From contig JAMDCW010000096.1 in NCBI GenBank assembly GCA_023489405.1, forward strand, positions 1-27,116: a stretch of 27,116 nucleotides of DNA, in the 5' to 3' direction. Origin of the DNA: Chloroflexota bacterium. Lineage in GTDB: Bacteria > Chloroflexota > UBA4733. Position 1 is the first letter of the stretch. Each line of letters begins with the position of its first letter. Of the stretch, positions 15,125 to 23,700 are shown in pieces. Under the pieces are notes generated by a model. It worked only from the letters and a program-made list of their open reading frames with translations, was not told where the DNA came from and searched no databases. The position numbers were made by a program, and so were the translations under genes.

Positions 15125-17578
15125 GTGGTAGGTCGCTGGGTACGTCTGGTGGTTGCAGCAACTATGGCGATGCTCCTTGCATCGCCAATTGTCGTATATG
15201 CCGGGCATCTTCCTATCACCCTCGGCCAGACAAGCGTCGGCATTACCGAGACAGCCTCAACATCAACGACCTCGACAACAGTGGCTAGAAACGCGCAGAC
15301 CGCTTCAACCGCAACAGCCACCACGACCACTGCACAGACAGCGACGTCAGCGGCCGCTAGCTCTACACAACCACTCGCGCCCCAAGGTGAAGCCGTGTGG
15401 ACGAGAGTGCCCCGAGGATTCCAGCTCGAATCGCACAATAGTACGCTGGCCCTCTACATCGAGCGGTGTACGGGAGAGATTGCTGTAAAAGACAAGCGCA
15501 GTGGCCTCGTGTGGCTCAGTAATCCACGCCTGCCACATCAGCCGGTTCCAACCTGCCCAAATGGAGTCGCTAAACTCGCCTCTACTTCCAGTGCGCAAGA
15601 AACGAGTCCAGTCTACGCAATCCAGTACACTGACTACCAGCGAGAGGTTCCCAAACTGCTGTTATCCAGTTGGGATAATTCGGCTCCCCAGATCGAGCAC
15701 CTCCCCAATGGTGATGTTCGTCTCATCTTCTCCCCCAAGCAGGCGCTGAAAGCGGCGCCCATCTCCTTCGCTTTCGATATTCACCTCGGTAAAGGGTACT
15801 TCGACCTCACTATTCCACAAAGCCAGATCAAAGAGCAGATCAACAATACTGCCCAAACAGGGTACTACTTGGAAACGATCGAGCCATTACCGTTCTTCGG
15901 CGCCGGAGCCGATAACGAGCAAGGCTACATGGTATTGCCCGATGGTTCCGGCGCCCTGGTGCGTTTTAAAGCCATTCACCCCGACTATCTGCAACCATTC
16001 AATCAGGAAGTCTTTGGGCAGAGCCTCGGTACTCCCATGGCTGCTCAGCTAGGCTCTGGCTCTTTCCAGGCCGTGGAAGAACCCGTTTTGATTCCCGCTT
16101 TTGGCATTGCCACCAAGCAGGGCGCTAACGGGCAGAAGCTCAATGGAGCCTTCGTAGAGATTGCTACCCAAGGGCAGTATGACGCTATCGTAGATGGTGA
16201 GCCGAGCGGCTACATCACGCGCTACTATCACGGTGGCTTTCAGCTCGTCTACCGGCGTATCGCGGCTTTTCCGCGCAATCGTTATTCCTTCGTCAATCGC
16301 TTGGCGTTGCCCATGATCACGGGCGATCGCAGCATTCGCATTTACCTCCTCAATGGCCAGCAAGCAAACTACGCCGGCATGGCAGCAGCGTATCGCTCCT
16401 ATCTCCTGAACTCCGAGCACGTTTCGCCCTTGCCGGCACAACAGCCCACCCGCTTGAACCTCTCCCTGATCATGGGTGCAGAAAAACAAGGGCTCATTGG
16501 TAAAACTTTCGTCGCTGCGACAACATTCAGACAGGCAGAAGAAATCCTTCAAACCTTGCGTAGCCGCGGCGTAAAAGATCTACAGCTCACTCTTCAGGGG
16601 TGGAATCGCGATGGGCTCTACCAAGCCTCCCCGAATCGCATGCCTCCGGATAACCGCCTCGGTGGGCCCCCAGGTCTCAGACATCTCACCAGCTATGCCC
16701 GAAGCAAAGGCGTGCCCATTTTCCTGCTCGATGATTTTGAAGACGCCTATAGCGGTCAGCGGGGCTTCTCCGCCCGCAACGACGCCATGCGGGGCGCGAA
16801 TAAGCTGCCGCTCTTCAGCAACGGCGCGGGGCTGGGCCAATCGCTCTACCTGCTCAATCCTATCGTCGAAATGTACAACTTCGTCCTCCGCGACATACCG
16901 AAAGAGAAACTGCTCGGCGCCAGCGGCAGTGATCTGCTCTACTTCGGAGAAGAGCTAGCCTACGATACGAACAGCGCTCATCCCCTCACCCGGCAGCAAT
17001 ACGCCGACTGGAACATGAAGATTGCTGACTACATTCGCCAGGAGCTTGGGCATGTAGCGATTGAGGGAGGCAACTCCTATGTCCTCAAGCATACGCAAAA
17101 TGTGCGCCAAGTGCCTGTCGATGACAGCCACTGGCAGTTCGAAGATCAAGCCATCCCATTCTATGAGATGGTGATGCACGGATTCGTTCGGTATACGCCT
17201 GAGACTTACGCTAACCTGAGAAGCGATCCTCAAGCAGAGTTCTTGCGTGAGATCGAGTACGGAGCAGTTCCAAGCTTTCAGTTGACATATATTCCAACAA
17301 GTAGACTCAACCTTGCCTTACTGACGTATACCGATTGGAGCAGTACGTGGACAGAGTGGATCGACGAGCTCGTAAGAGAGTATGAAGATGTCAATGTACA
17401 GCTTGCACCTACGTTCAACCAGTTTATGGTCGACCACCAGCAGCTAGCTCCGAATATTTTCGAAACAAGCTACGCTAATGGCACAAAAGTCATCGTCAAC
17501 TATACGAATCAACGTTTTGTCATCGGTAATATAGCGGTTGACGCGCTCAGCTATGCCGTCATACCACCAGGCTCCTAA
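15125..17578 (+). CDS. Large secreted protein resembling DUF5696, possible glycosidase-like fold
   Basis: The 817-residue protein has a signal peptide (VRLVVAATMAMLLASPIVVYA, cleavage near 26), the motif QTSVGI at 35-40, and a Thr/Ser/Ala/Gln-rich linker to about 85. A long beta-rich domain follows (about 95-440), with GYMVLPDGSGALVRF near 267-281, which I associate from memory with proteins labelled DUF5696. Residues 445-740 alternate strands and helices like a TIM barrel, with acidic clusters LLDDFED (534-540), DLLYFGEELAYD (603-614) and AIEGGN (645-650). The last 80 residues are beta-rich (GTKVIVNYTNQRFVIGN). This is the layout of several glycoside hydrolase families, but no family was assigned and activity is unproven. 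It starts with GTG at 15125, without a strong ribosome binding site. It sits between Yip1 and permease pair 2. Confidence 0.7.
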   Translation: MVGRWVRLVVAATMAMLLASPIVVYAGHLPITLGQTSVGITETASTSTTSTTVARNAQTASTATATTTTAQTATSAAASSTQPLAPQGEAVWTRVPRGFQLESHNSTLALYIERCTGEIAVKDKRSGLVWLSNPRLPHQPVPTCPNGVAKLASTSSAQETSPVYAIQYTDYQREVPKLLLSSWDNSAPQIEHLPNGDVRLIFSPKQALKAAPISFAFDIHLGKGYFDLTIPQSQIKEQINNTAQTGYYLETIEPLPFFGAGADNEQGYMVLPDGSGALVRFKAIHPDYLQPFNQEVFGQSLGTPMAAQLGSGSFQAVEEPVLIPAFGIATKQGANGQKLNGAFVEIATQGQYDAIVDGEPSGYITRYYHGGFQLVYRRIAAFPRNRYSFVNRLALPMITGDRSIRIYLLNGQQANYAGMAAAYRSYLLNSEHVSPLPAQQPTRLNLSLIMGAEKQGLIGKTFVAATTFRQAEEILQTLRSRGVKDLQLTLQGWNRDGLYQASPNRMPPDNRLGGPPGLRHLTSYARSKGVPIFLLDDFEDAYSGQRGFSARNDAMRGANKLPLFSNGAGLGQSLYLLNPIVEMYNFVLRDIPKEKLLGASGSDLLYFGEELAYDTNSAHPLTRQQYADWNMKIADYIRQELGHVAIEGGNSYVLKHTQNVRQVPVDDSHWQFEDQAIPFYEMVMHGFVRYTPETYANLRSDPQAEFLREIEYGAVPSFQLTYIPTSRLNLALLTYTDWSSTWTEWIDELVREYEDVNVQLAPTFNQFMVDHQQLAPNIFETSYANGTKVIVNYTNQRFVIGNIAVDALSYAVIPPGS

Positions 17579-17591
17579 AAGAGGTGTGACA

Positions 17592-18578
17592 ATGATTAGA
17601 GCTCCGATTGATACCATCGTTTCGCGGAGGCCTTCTCCTCCAGCGCGCTCCCGCTCGCGTTTCCACATGTCACTTGGCACTCAGCGCGCCCTTCAAGGCT
17701 ACATGTTCATCCTTCCCTGGGTAGTGGGATTTATCATGTTTCTTGCCTGGCCGCTTATTCGCTCACTCATGCTGTCCTTCAATGAGCTCGAAGCTGTCAA
17801 CATCAATAACGTACGATTTGTTGGTCTTGATAACTATAAGCAGGCTTTCTTTGTTGACCCTCGATTTTTCCCAATTCTTGTAGAGCAAATCAAGCAAACT
17901 TTTGTTAATACCCCAGCTATCCTGATTTTCTCATTATTTGTTGCGATGCTTGCCAATCAACGACTATTCGGTATCGGCGCGTTCCGCGGCATTTTTTTCC
18001 TTCCGGTGATCATTGGCTCTGCAGAGGTTATTCAGCAGCTCTTTAGCGAAGGCGTAGGGTCTAATACCTTTGGTGGCAATGCCGACGTCGCTTCATTCTT
18101 GCAGCAGTTTCTCGGCCCGACATGGGCAGACAACGTCATCCTCGTCCTCGGTAGAATGAGCCTCGTGCTCTGGGCCTCCGGTGTACAAATTCTGATCTTT
18201 ATGGCTGGCCTCAAGTCTGTTGGAGCAACATACTACGAAGCCGGGCGCATTGACGGCGCCACCGGTTGGGAGCTCTTTTGGAAGATTACAGTTCCGTTGA
18301 TATCGCCGTTCGTGCTACTCAATATCATCTACACTGTTGTTGATACGTTCACCAACAGCTTCTCAGTCCAGGGTGTTATCAACCAGACAACAGGCCAATT
18401 CACACAGCAACGAGGAATGACGGTGCTCCAGTATATCCAGCAAACGGCATTCTCCGGACAGTTCCGTCTAGGCTATGCGGCAGCGCTCGGTTGGATCTAC
18501 TTCCTGATCATGTTCATTGTACTCATGCTGGTTATCTGGTTCATGCGTAATCGTGTGTACTACGCAGGCGAGAAATAG
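17592..18578 (+). CDS. CUT1-type sugar ABC permease, first of pair 2
   Basis: This 328-residue permease of the MalF/UgpA type has a basic, Arg/Pro-rich N-terminus (SRRPSPPARSRSRFHMS), six membrane segments, and the EAA loop YYEAGRIDGATGWELFWKIT followed by VPLISPF. The start is ATG at 17592, six bases after GAGGT. The open frame begins at 17538 but would overlap the preceding gene. A periplasmic-side loop (NQTTGQFTQQRGMTVLQYIQ) before the last segment resembles Paenibacillus-type permeases found with large binding proteins, from memory. No second binding protein accompanies this pair, so it may share the giant one or use the DUF5696-like protein as its extracellular partner. Confidence 0.9.
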   Translation: MIRAPIDTIVSRRPSPPARSRSRFHMSLGTQRALQGYMFILPWVVGFIMFLAWPLIRSLMLSFNELEAVNINNVRFVGLDNYKQAFFVDPRFFPILVEQIKQTFVNTPAILIFSLFVAMLANQRLFGIGAFRGIFFLPVIIGSAEVIQQLFSEGVGSNTFGGNADVASFLQQFLGPTWADNVILVLGRMSLVLWASGVQILIFMAGLKSVGATYYEAGRIDGATGWELFWKITVPLISPFVLLNIIYTVVDTFTNSFSVQGVINQTTGQFTQQRGMTVLQYIQQTAFSGQFRLGYAAALGWIYFLIMFIVLMLVIWFMRNRVYYAGEK

Positions 18579-18589
18579 GAGCTAGGCAT

Positions 18590-19636
18590 ATGGCGACGAT
18601 TGCGCGTAGACAGGCTACAAGTACGAGGTATGCGGCACGGCCCCAGCAGCGGCTCAATACGTATCTCCTACTCAAACTCGCGAGAACCCTGGCTATCCGT
18701 ATTGTGACATACCTCATTCTGGCAGATATTGCTTTCGTCTTCCTTTTCCCAGTTTTCTATATGCTTGCCACTTCTATCAAGAGTGTGCAGGATCTCACCG
18801 ATCCCACAATACAGTGGATTGCTTCAGGTATTGATTGGCAGAACTATATCCTAGCCTGGCAAGCAATAAACTTCTGGCATTCTTTCTCAAATAGCGCTCA
18901 GATTGCCATCCTTTCAGGTGTTGGCCAGGTCATATCGTGTGCCTTCGTTGGTTATGGTTTTGGACGCATCAATTTTCCTGGAAGAGAGATCCTCTTTCTC
19001 CTGGTCATTTTTACTTTCCTCGTTCCACCGGAGACAATCATCGTTCCGCTATTCATTCTGTATAAAACGATGCCTCGTCTGGCGATAGATATCAACCTCG
19101 CTTCATTCCCTCATATCTTTGCGATCAATGGCACCTTCGGTCCAGGAAAGATCCTTGACCACGGTTGGATCGACACCTACTGGCCATTTATCTTCCCATC
19201 ATTCTTAGGAGAAGGCTTGAAAGGATCGGTTTTCGTATTGATCTTTCGTCAGTTCTTTCGCGGACTACCGTGGGAGCTGGAAGAGGCGGCCCGCGTCGAT
19301 GGGGCGGGTCCTCTCGCCACGTTCTTCCGCATCATGCTGCCATTGGCTAAGCCGGCTATCCTAGTGAGTTTCCTCTTTTCAGTAGTCTGGCATTGGAATG
19401 ATTATTTGGAGCCGCTTATCTATCTCAATCGAAGTGAACTTTTTACCTTACCGATGCGCCTTTCTGTATTAGGGCAAACCCTTAACGAGGTCACTGGTGG
19501 GGCCGGATCCGAGTTCTATAACGAAGCGCTGGCAATGGCGGCCTGTGTTCTCGTTATCTTGCCTGTGCTCATCCTTTACCTCTTCACACAACGTTTCTTT
19601 ACAGAAAGCATCGATCGCACAGGCGTTGTCGGTTAA
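18590..19636 (+). CDS. CUT1-type sugar ABC permease, second of pair 2
   Basis: This is a 348-residue MalG/UgpE-type permease. Its cytoplasmic N-terminus is about 45 residues, followed by six membrane segments. The EAA loop is LEEAARVDGAGPLATFFRIM followed by LPLAKPA, and it ends with the classic QRFFTESIDRTGVVG, close to the conserved carbohydrate-permease C-terminus. It also has a longer loop near 150-200 (LASFPHIFAINGTFGPGKIL) than permease 2. The ATG at 18590 lies 11 bases after the previous stop, with GGAG upstream. It is the last gene of the cluster. A separate promoter for rel begins 22 bases downstream. Confidence 0.9.
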   Translation: MATIARRQATSTRYAARPQQRLNTYLLLKLARTLAIRIVTYLILADIAFVFLFPVFYMLATSIKSVQDLTDPTIQWIASGIDWQNYILAWQAINFWHSFSNSAQIAILSGVGQVISCAFVGYGFGRINFPGREILFLLVIFTFLVPPETIIVPLFILYKTMPRLAIDINLASFPHIFAINGTFGPGKILDHGWIDTYWPFIFPSFLGEGLKGSVFVLIFRQFFRGLPWELEEAARVDGAGPLATFFRIMLPLAKPAILVSFLFSVVWHWNDYLEPLIYLNRSELFTLPMRLSVLGQTLNEVTGGAGSEFYNEALAMAACVLVILPVLILYLFTQRFFTESIDRTGVVG

Positions 19637-19657
19637 GCTCCAGTCTTCCCCCTCTGG

Positions 19658-19686
19658 TTGCGCAAGTCGCTGTTGAGTCGTACACT
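19658..19686 (+). promoter_or_regulatory. Candidate rel promoter
   Basis: TTGCGC (19658-19663) and TACACT (19681-19686) are separated by 17 bases, with an expected start near 19693, about 25 bases before the GTG at 19718. This would let rel be expressed independently of the transport cluster. I see no strong terminator between 19637 and 19658. Confidence 0.45.
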
Positions 19687-19717
19687 TGTTTACAATCAAC
19701 CCGAGGAGATATTTGTC

Positions 19718-22042
19718 GTGGCTGTTGAAATTTTGCCTCGGGACCTATTCTTAACTCGCCTACAACCACTCGGGGCTGCCTCGCTCCACGCAAGCTTGAT
19801 GGAAGTGGTGCGTTCCTATTTGTCCCCCGACGATGTCACCTTGATCGAACGTGCCCACCAGTTCGCTACAGCAGCTCACGATGGCATCCCGCGTGCCACG
19901 GGTGAACCCTATATCGTACATCCACTCTGGGTTGCCATTCGCTTGGCTGATCTTACCGTTGACGCTCCCACCGTGGCTGCCGGTTTGTTGCACGACGTCG
20001 TCGAAGATACCAATGTCACCCTCGAACAAATCCGGGATCGGTTTGGAGAAACGGTCACCCGCCTTGTTGACGGCGTCACCAAGCTGGAAATCGTCGAACG
20101 CCGGCGCGATAGTGATGTCGCAGCCAGTGAAACGGAAGAGGCGGAACACCGCCGCAAGATCCTCGCTCTGCGCAAAAAGCGCGAACAGCTCGAAACGTTA
20201 CAGAAGCTGCTGCTCACAATCAACGATGACGCTCGTTGTGTCTTGATCAAACTCGCCGATCGCATCCACAACATGGAGACGATCGATGCTCTCAGTCCAG
20301 ATCGACAAGAGCGTATGGCCCTGGAGACTCGTGAGATTTACGCCCCACTCGCTGGATTACTAGGCCTCTACCCTTTGAAGGCCCAGCTAGAAGACCTGGC
20401 ATTCAAGGTCCTCGAACCAGATGAATATGCCTGGGTAACAGCACTCATCGGCCAGGCTGGCCCAGAGCGTGCTGCCTATACTGAACACATAGCGCAAATC
20501 CTGACAGCAGACCTAGAACGCAACCACATTCCGGCAACGGTATCAGCCCGTGCCAAACACCTGTGGAGCGTCTACCAGAAACTGATATCTCGTGATCGCG
20601 ATATCAGCCAGATCTATGACCTCTATGCTGTGCGCGCTGTCGTCGATACCCGTGAAAACTGTTACGTGACCTTTGGTCTCACCCACGAGCGTTGGCACCC
20701 CGTGGATGGTCGTTTCAAAGACTACATAGCAAAGCCGAAGGAAAATGGTTATCAGAGCATCCACACAACGGTGATCGGTGAAGGGGGCCGTCTCACAGAG
20801 TTTCAGATTCGTAGCTACGAGATGCATCAGGTAGCTGAATACGGCATAGCGAGCCACTTCCTTTACAAACAGCGACCGTCAAAACCTCTAGCGATTACCG
20901 AGCTCCGCTGGCTGCGTCAGTTGCTCCAACTGCGCCAAGATTCGAACAGCGCTCGTGAGTTCGTAGACGCCATGCGCACCGATCTCTTCCCCGATCAAGT
21001 CTTCGTTTTCACCCCCCAAGGTGAGGTCAAAGATCTTCCTAAGGGATCAACTCCAATCGATTTTGCCTACCGCATCCACACCGAAGTCGGTCACCACTGC
21101 ACTGGAGCGCGTGTCAATGGCCGTTTGATCCCCTTAGATTACCAGTTGCAGAGCGCAGACGTTGTCGAGATATTGACGACACGTGGAGATCACGGCCCGT
21201 CTCGCGACTGGTTAGACTTCGTCGTCACGGCAACGGCGCGTCAGCGCATCCAACAATGGTTCAAACGGCGTGAACGTCCGGAAAATCTCGCTCGTGGCCG
21301 GGAGCTGCTCGACCGAGAGCTCCACCGCCAGCATCGCCGCAGCTTGGACCTCGTGCCGGACGACACGCTGCGTGCTACAGTCCGCGATTTTTCCCAAGAA
21401 ACGCTTGACGACTTCTATGTCGCCATCGGTTGCGGTGAAATATCTCCTCAGGCAGCCGCAAATCGGCTGGAGTTCCGCCTCCGATCGCTGCAAGCAAAAC
21501 CATCAGATGGCTCAACACCACCAGCCACTCCTGTACCCGCAGATGATCATACCGATGTGGAGCAAGCTACACGTCAGTACGAAATTCACGTCGTCGGCGC
21601 TAGGGGCCTCTCCTTACGTCTAGCTCGTTGCTGCAGCCCAGTACCTGAGCAGCCCATAGTAGCATTTATTACTCGCGCGATGGGAGCAACCATCCACCTA
21701 GCAGATTGCCCCAACATTCTCCAAGAAGATGAACCGGAGCGCATTGTGGCGGCCGAGTGGGTGAAATATGATGCCCAGAGACCCATCGAAGTAGATTTAC
21801 GGATTACTGCCGCTGACCGGCCGGGCCTACTCCACGATCTATCCGGAATTGTGACTGAAGCGCTAGGAAATATTATGCATAGCGCCGTCGACGTAGAAGA
21901 GCCATGGGCGAAAATGCGCGTGGTGTTCAGAGTGCCAAGCGCTGCCGCGCGGGAGCGCATCCTTTCCCGTATCAGCAAAATGCCGGAAATTCAAAACATA
22001 AAGTATGGGCATGCGCGCAAGTCAAGTTCATCATCACCCTAG
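19718..22042 (+). CDS. rel: Bifunctional (p)ppGpp synthetase/hydrolase, RelA/SpoT family
   Basis: The 774-residue long RSH protein makes and degrades the stringent-response alarmone in the cytoplasm. The N-terminal HD hydrolase domain has GLLHDVVEDT (about 89-98) and KLADRIHNM (178-186). The synthetase domain has GRFKDYIAKPKENGYQSIHT (331-350); its RFKD fits the RxKD signature of bifunctional enzymes. TGS follows (FVFTPQGEVKDLPKGSTPID), then the CCSPVP...HLADCPN zinc-finger-like block, and a C-terminal ACT domain (ITAADRPGLLHDLSGIV). The GTG at 19718 has GAGGAG nine bases upstream; the frame is open to 19658 without family support. Between the HD blocks, a charged segment (KKREQLETLQKLLLTIND) appears longer than in typical Rel. 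The 3' end overlaps the deacetylase gene by 38 bases. Confidence 0.93.
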   Translation: MAVEILPRDLFLTRLQPLGAASLHASLMEVVRSYLSPDDVTLIERAHQFATAAHDGIPRATGEPYIVHPLWVAIRLADLTVDAPTVAAGLLHDVVEDTNVTLEQIRDRFGETVTRLVDGVTKLEIVERRRDSDVAASETEEAEHRRKILALRKKREQLETLQKLLLTINDDARCVLIKLADRIHNMETIDALSPDRQERMALETREIYAPLAGLLGLYPLKAQLEDLAFKVLEPDEYAWVTALIGQAGPERAAYTEHIAQILTADLERNHIPATVSARAKHLWSVYQKLISRDRDISQIYDLYAVRAVVDTRENCYVTFGLTHERWHPVDGRFKDYIAKPKENGYQSIHTTVIGEGGRLTEFQIRSYEMHQVAEYGIASHFLYKQRPSKPLAITELRWLRQLLQLRQDSNSAREFVDAMRTDLFPDQVFVFTPQGEVKDLPKGSTPIDFAYRIHTEVGHHCTGARVNGRLIPLDYQLQSADVVEILTTRGDHGPSRDWLDFVVTATARQRIQQWFKRRERPENLARGRELLDRELHRQHRRSLDLVPDDTLRATVRDFSQETLDDFYVAIGCGEISPQAAANRLEFRLRSLQAKPSDGSTPPATPVPADDHTDVEQATRQYEIHVVGARGLSLRLARCCSPVPEQPIVAFITRAMGATIHLADCPNILQEDEPERIVAAEWVKYDAQRPIEVDLRITAADRPGLLHDLSGIVTEALGNIMHSAVDVEEPWAKMRVVFRVPSAAARERILSRISKMPEIQNIKYGHARKSSSSSP

Positions 22043-23660
22043 CAAAACACCATTGTTCTTCTTCCTCATGATCGCCCTTCTCAGTGTCTTAGCAGTTTCC
22101 TATGTCTTCTTCCAAACGTCTCCACAGCAGCCACCTGCTCCAACCGCTGCCGTCGCATCAATACGTTCCACCTCTATTGCCACTACCGGAAGTCCGGCAC
22201 CAATCGCAACTCCAGCAATACCGACGCCTTCTCCTCATCCGCAGAAGCCCAGCTCGACGGTGTCGATGATTCCGATTCGCGTGATCAATGCTGCTACTTC
22301 AACACCGCTCGCATGTCCTTCAGTGAATGCAGGAGACACGCCGCTGAAGTCCCTGCCCGACGGTTGGTGCGCCCTACCTATCGCCGCCCCAGATCTCCCC
22401 AGTACACTCAGCGCCGAGGGATTCGAAACACAACAAGTCCATCCCGTGCCGCACAGCACCATCAAACTGTCCCCTACCCCTGCCGCCGTTGCCCAGCTCT
22501 TTGGCTCGGCACTCCAGCACGCTGACTGGCAGAGCGCGTGGCGTCTCCTGGATCCTACTCAACAAGCCCAGTGGCCCAATGAAGCCGCTTACATCCGTTT
22601 TCTACAAGCGAAATTCGCCCCACAAGGGCGCCTGCTTATCAGTACAGTCTCCGTCAAAGACCCGCACCCCATCGCCGGATGGCACAATACCCTCACTGGA
22701 ACCTCGACACCACGATCTGTCATCCAAGTAATGCTCTCCGTAGACCTCCACGCAGCGCATGCCGTCAACGCCCTCAATCCACAAGTCGACGTATCACCCA
22801 TCATCCTCCAAGCAAATCATGGAAGCTGGGACATCCTCGATCCCGGAATTGCGGGATTTGACGGTACCGTGCTCCTCCCCGCTGCGCCTCTGGCTAAACA
22901 GATCACTGTGCCTATCCTGATGTACCATCACATCGCTCCACCTGTCGTCCGTACCGCAGCCATGTCCAACTACGACTTCCGGTTGGCTTCTGACCTTACG
23001 GTACCGATGGAACATTTCAAACAACAGCTCGATTGGTTACAACAACACGGCTATCACTCCATTACGCTAACTCATCTGCTCGCGGCTCTCTACGATCACG
23101 CCCCCTTGCCTCTCCACCCGGTTGTACTCACATTCGACGATGGCTATGTAGACGCCTACACCTATGCGCTGCCTTTGCTACAAGCCCACCATATGATTGG
23201 CGAATTCAACATCATCACCGGTTTTATGGGAAAAACTGTTGGCCTGAATTCTTATCTGACGTGGAATCAATTGCAGGTGATGATGAGGAGCGGAATGGAG
23301 ATCGAATCCCATACCGTTAACCATGCTGATTTGGGCACACTGCCGGCAGATGCCGCTGCTAACGAGCTCCAGGAATCCCGGCAAACACTCACAGACCACC
23401 TAGGACGTACCCCTCAGATCATTTGCTATCCCGCAGGGGAGCCATTTCGCAGCGGAACGGCAGTAGCCCAACAACGCGTTCAACTGCTTGCTCACCAAGC
23501 AGGATATATCGCCGGCTTGCTCGATCCGCGGAGGAGTAGCAGTCGCGAAGATGCGCGAGCACCACTCTTGCTCCCTCGTATTCGCGTTGCTGGCGCAATC
23601 TCCCTCTCTAGCTTTGCCCAGCTATTACGCTACTATAGCGCGATAGGTACAGCGGCCTAA
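22005..23660 (+). CDS. Membrane-anchored polysaccharide deacetylase (CE4/NodB domain)
   Basis: The 551-residue protein has one N-terminal membrane segment (about 17-35), a Pro/Thr/Ser linker (40-90), a small domain with two cysteines (PLACPS, DGWCALP), and a region resembling NTF2-like domains (about 155-280, with LFGSALQHADWQSAWRLLDP). The catalytic NodB domain starts near 300. The metal-binding motif TFDDGY is at 376-381, SHTVNH at 435-440, and a later ICYPAGEPF completes the family motifs. It would deacetylate an N- or O-acetylated glycan outside the membrane. The chosen ATG at 22005 overlaps the end of rel; ATGs at 22011 and 22068 are alternatives, and none has a strong ribosome binding site. 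The tight overlap suggests co-transcription with rel. Confidence 0.87.
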   Translation: MGMRASQVHHHPSKTPLFFFLMIALLSVLAVSYVFFQTSPQQPPAPTAAVASIRSTSIATTGSPAPIATPAIPTPSPHPQKPSSTVSMIPIRVINAATSTPLACPSVNAGDTPLKSLPDGWCALPIAAPDLPSTLSAEGFETQQVHPVPHSTIKLSPTPAAVAQLFGSALQHADWQSAWRLLDPTQQAQWPNEAAYIRFLQAKFAPQGRLLISTVSVKDPHPIAGWHNTLTGTSTPRSVIQVMLSVDLHAAHAVNALNPQVDVSPIILQANHGSWDILDPGIAGFDGTVLLPAAPLAKQITVPILMYHHIAPPVVRTAAMSNYDFRLASDLTVPMEHFKQQLDWLQQHGYHSITLTHLLAALYDHAPLPLHPVVLTFDDGYVDAYTYALPLLQAHHMIGEFNIITGFMGKTVGLNSYLTWNQLQVMMRSGMEIESHTVNHADLGTLPADAAANELQESRQTLTDHLGRTPQIICYPAGEPFRSGTAVAQQRVQLLAHQAGYIAGLLDPRRSSSREDARAPLLLPRIRVAGAISLSSFAQLLRYYSAIGTAA

Positions 23661-23700
23661 AAGGCCATGGGGCGGAAGAGTGAAGTGAGAGGTCAGTTCC

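Noticed and set aside
19637..19657. Terminator after the last permease.
   Set aside because: Only a CCAG/CTGG four-base pairing around a pyrimidine loop is visible, which is too weak to call.
23650..23664. GGCC-TAAAA-GGCC palindrome spanning the deacetylase stop.
   Set aside because: A four-base stem without a T-run is expected often by chance.
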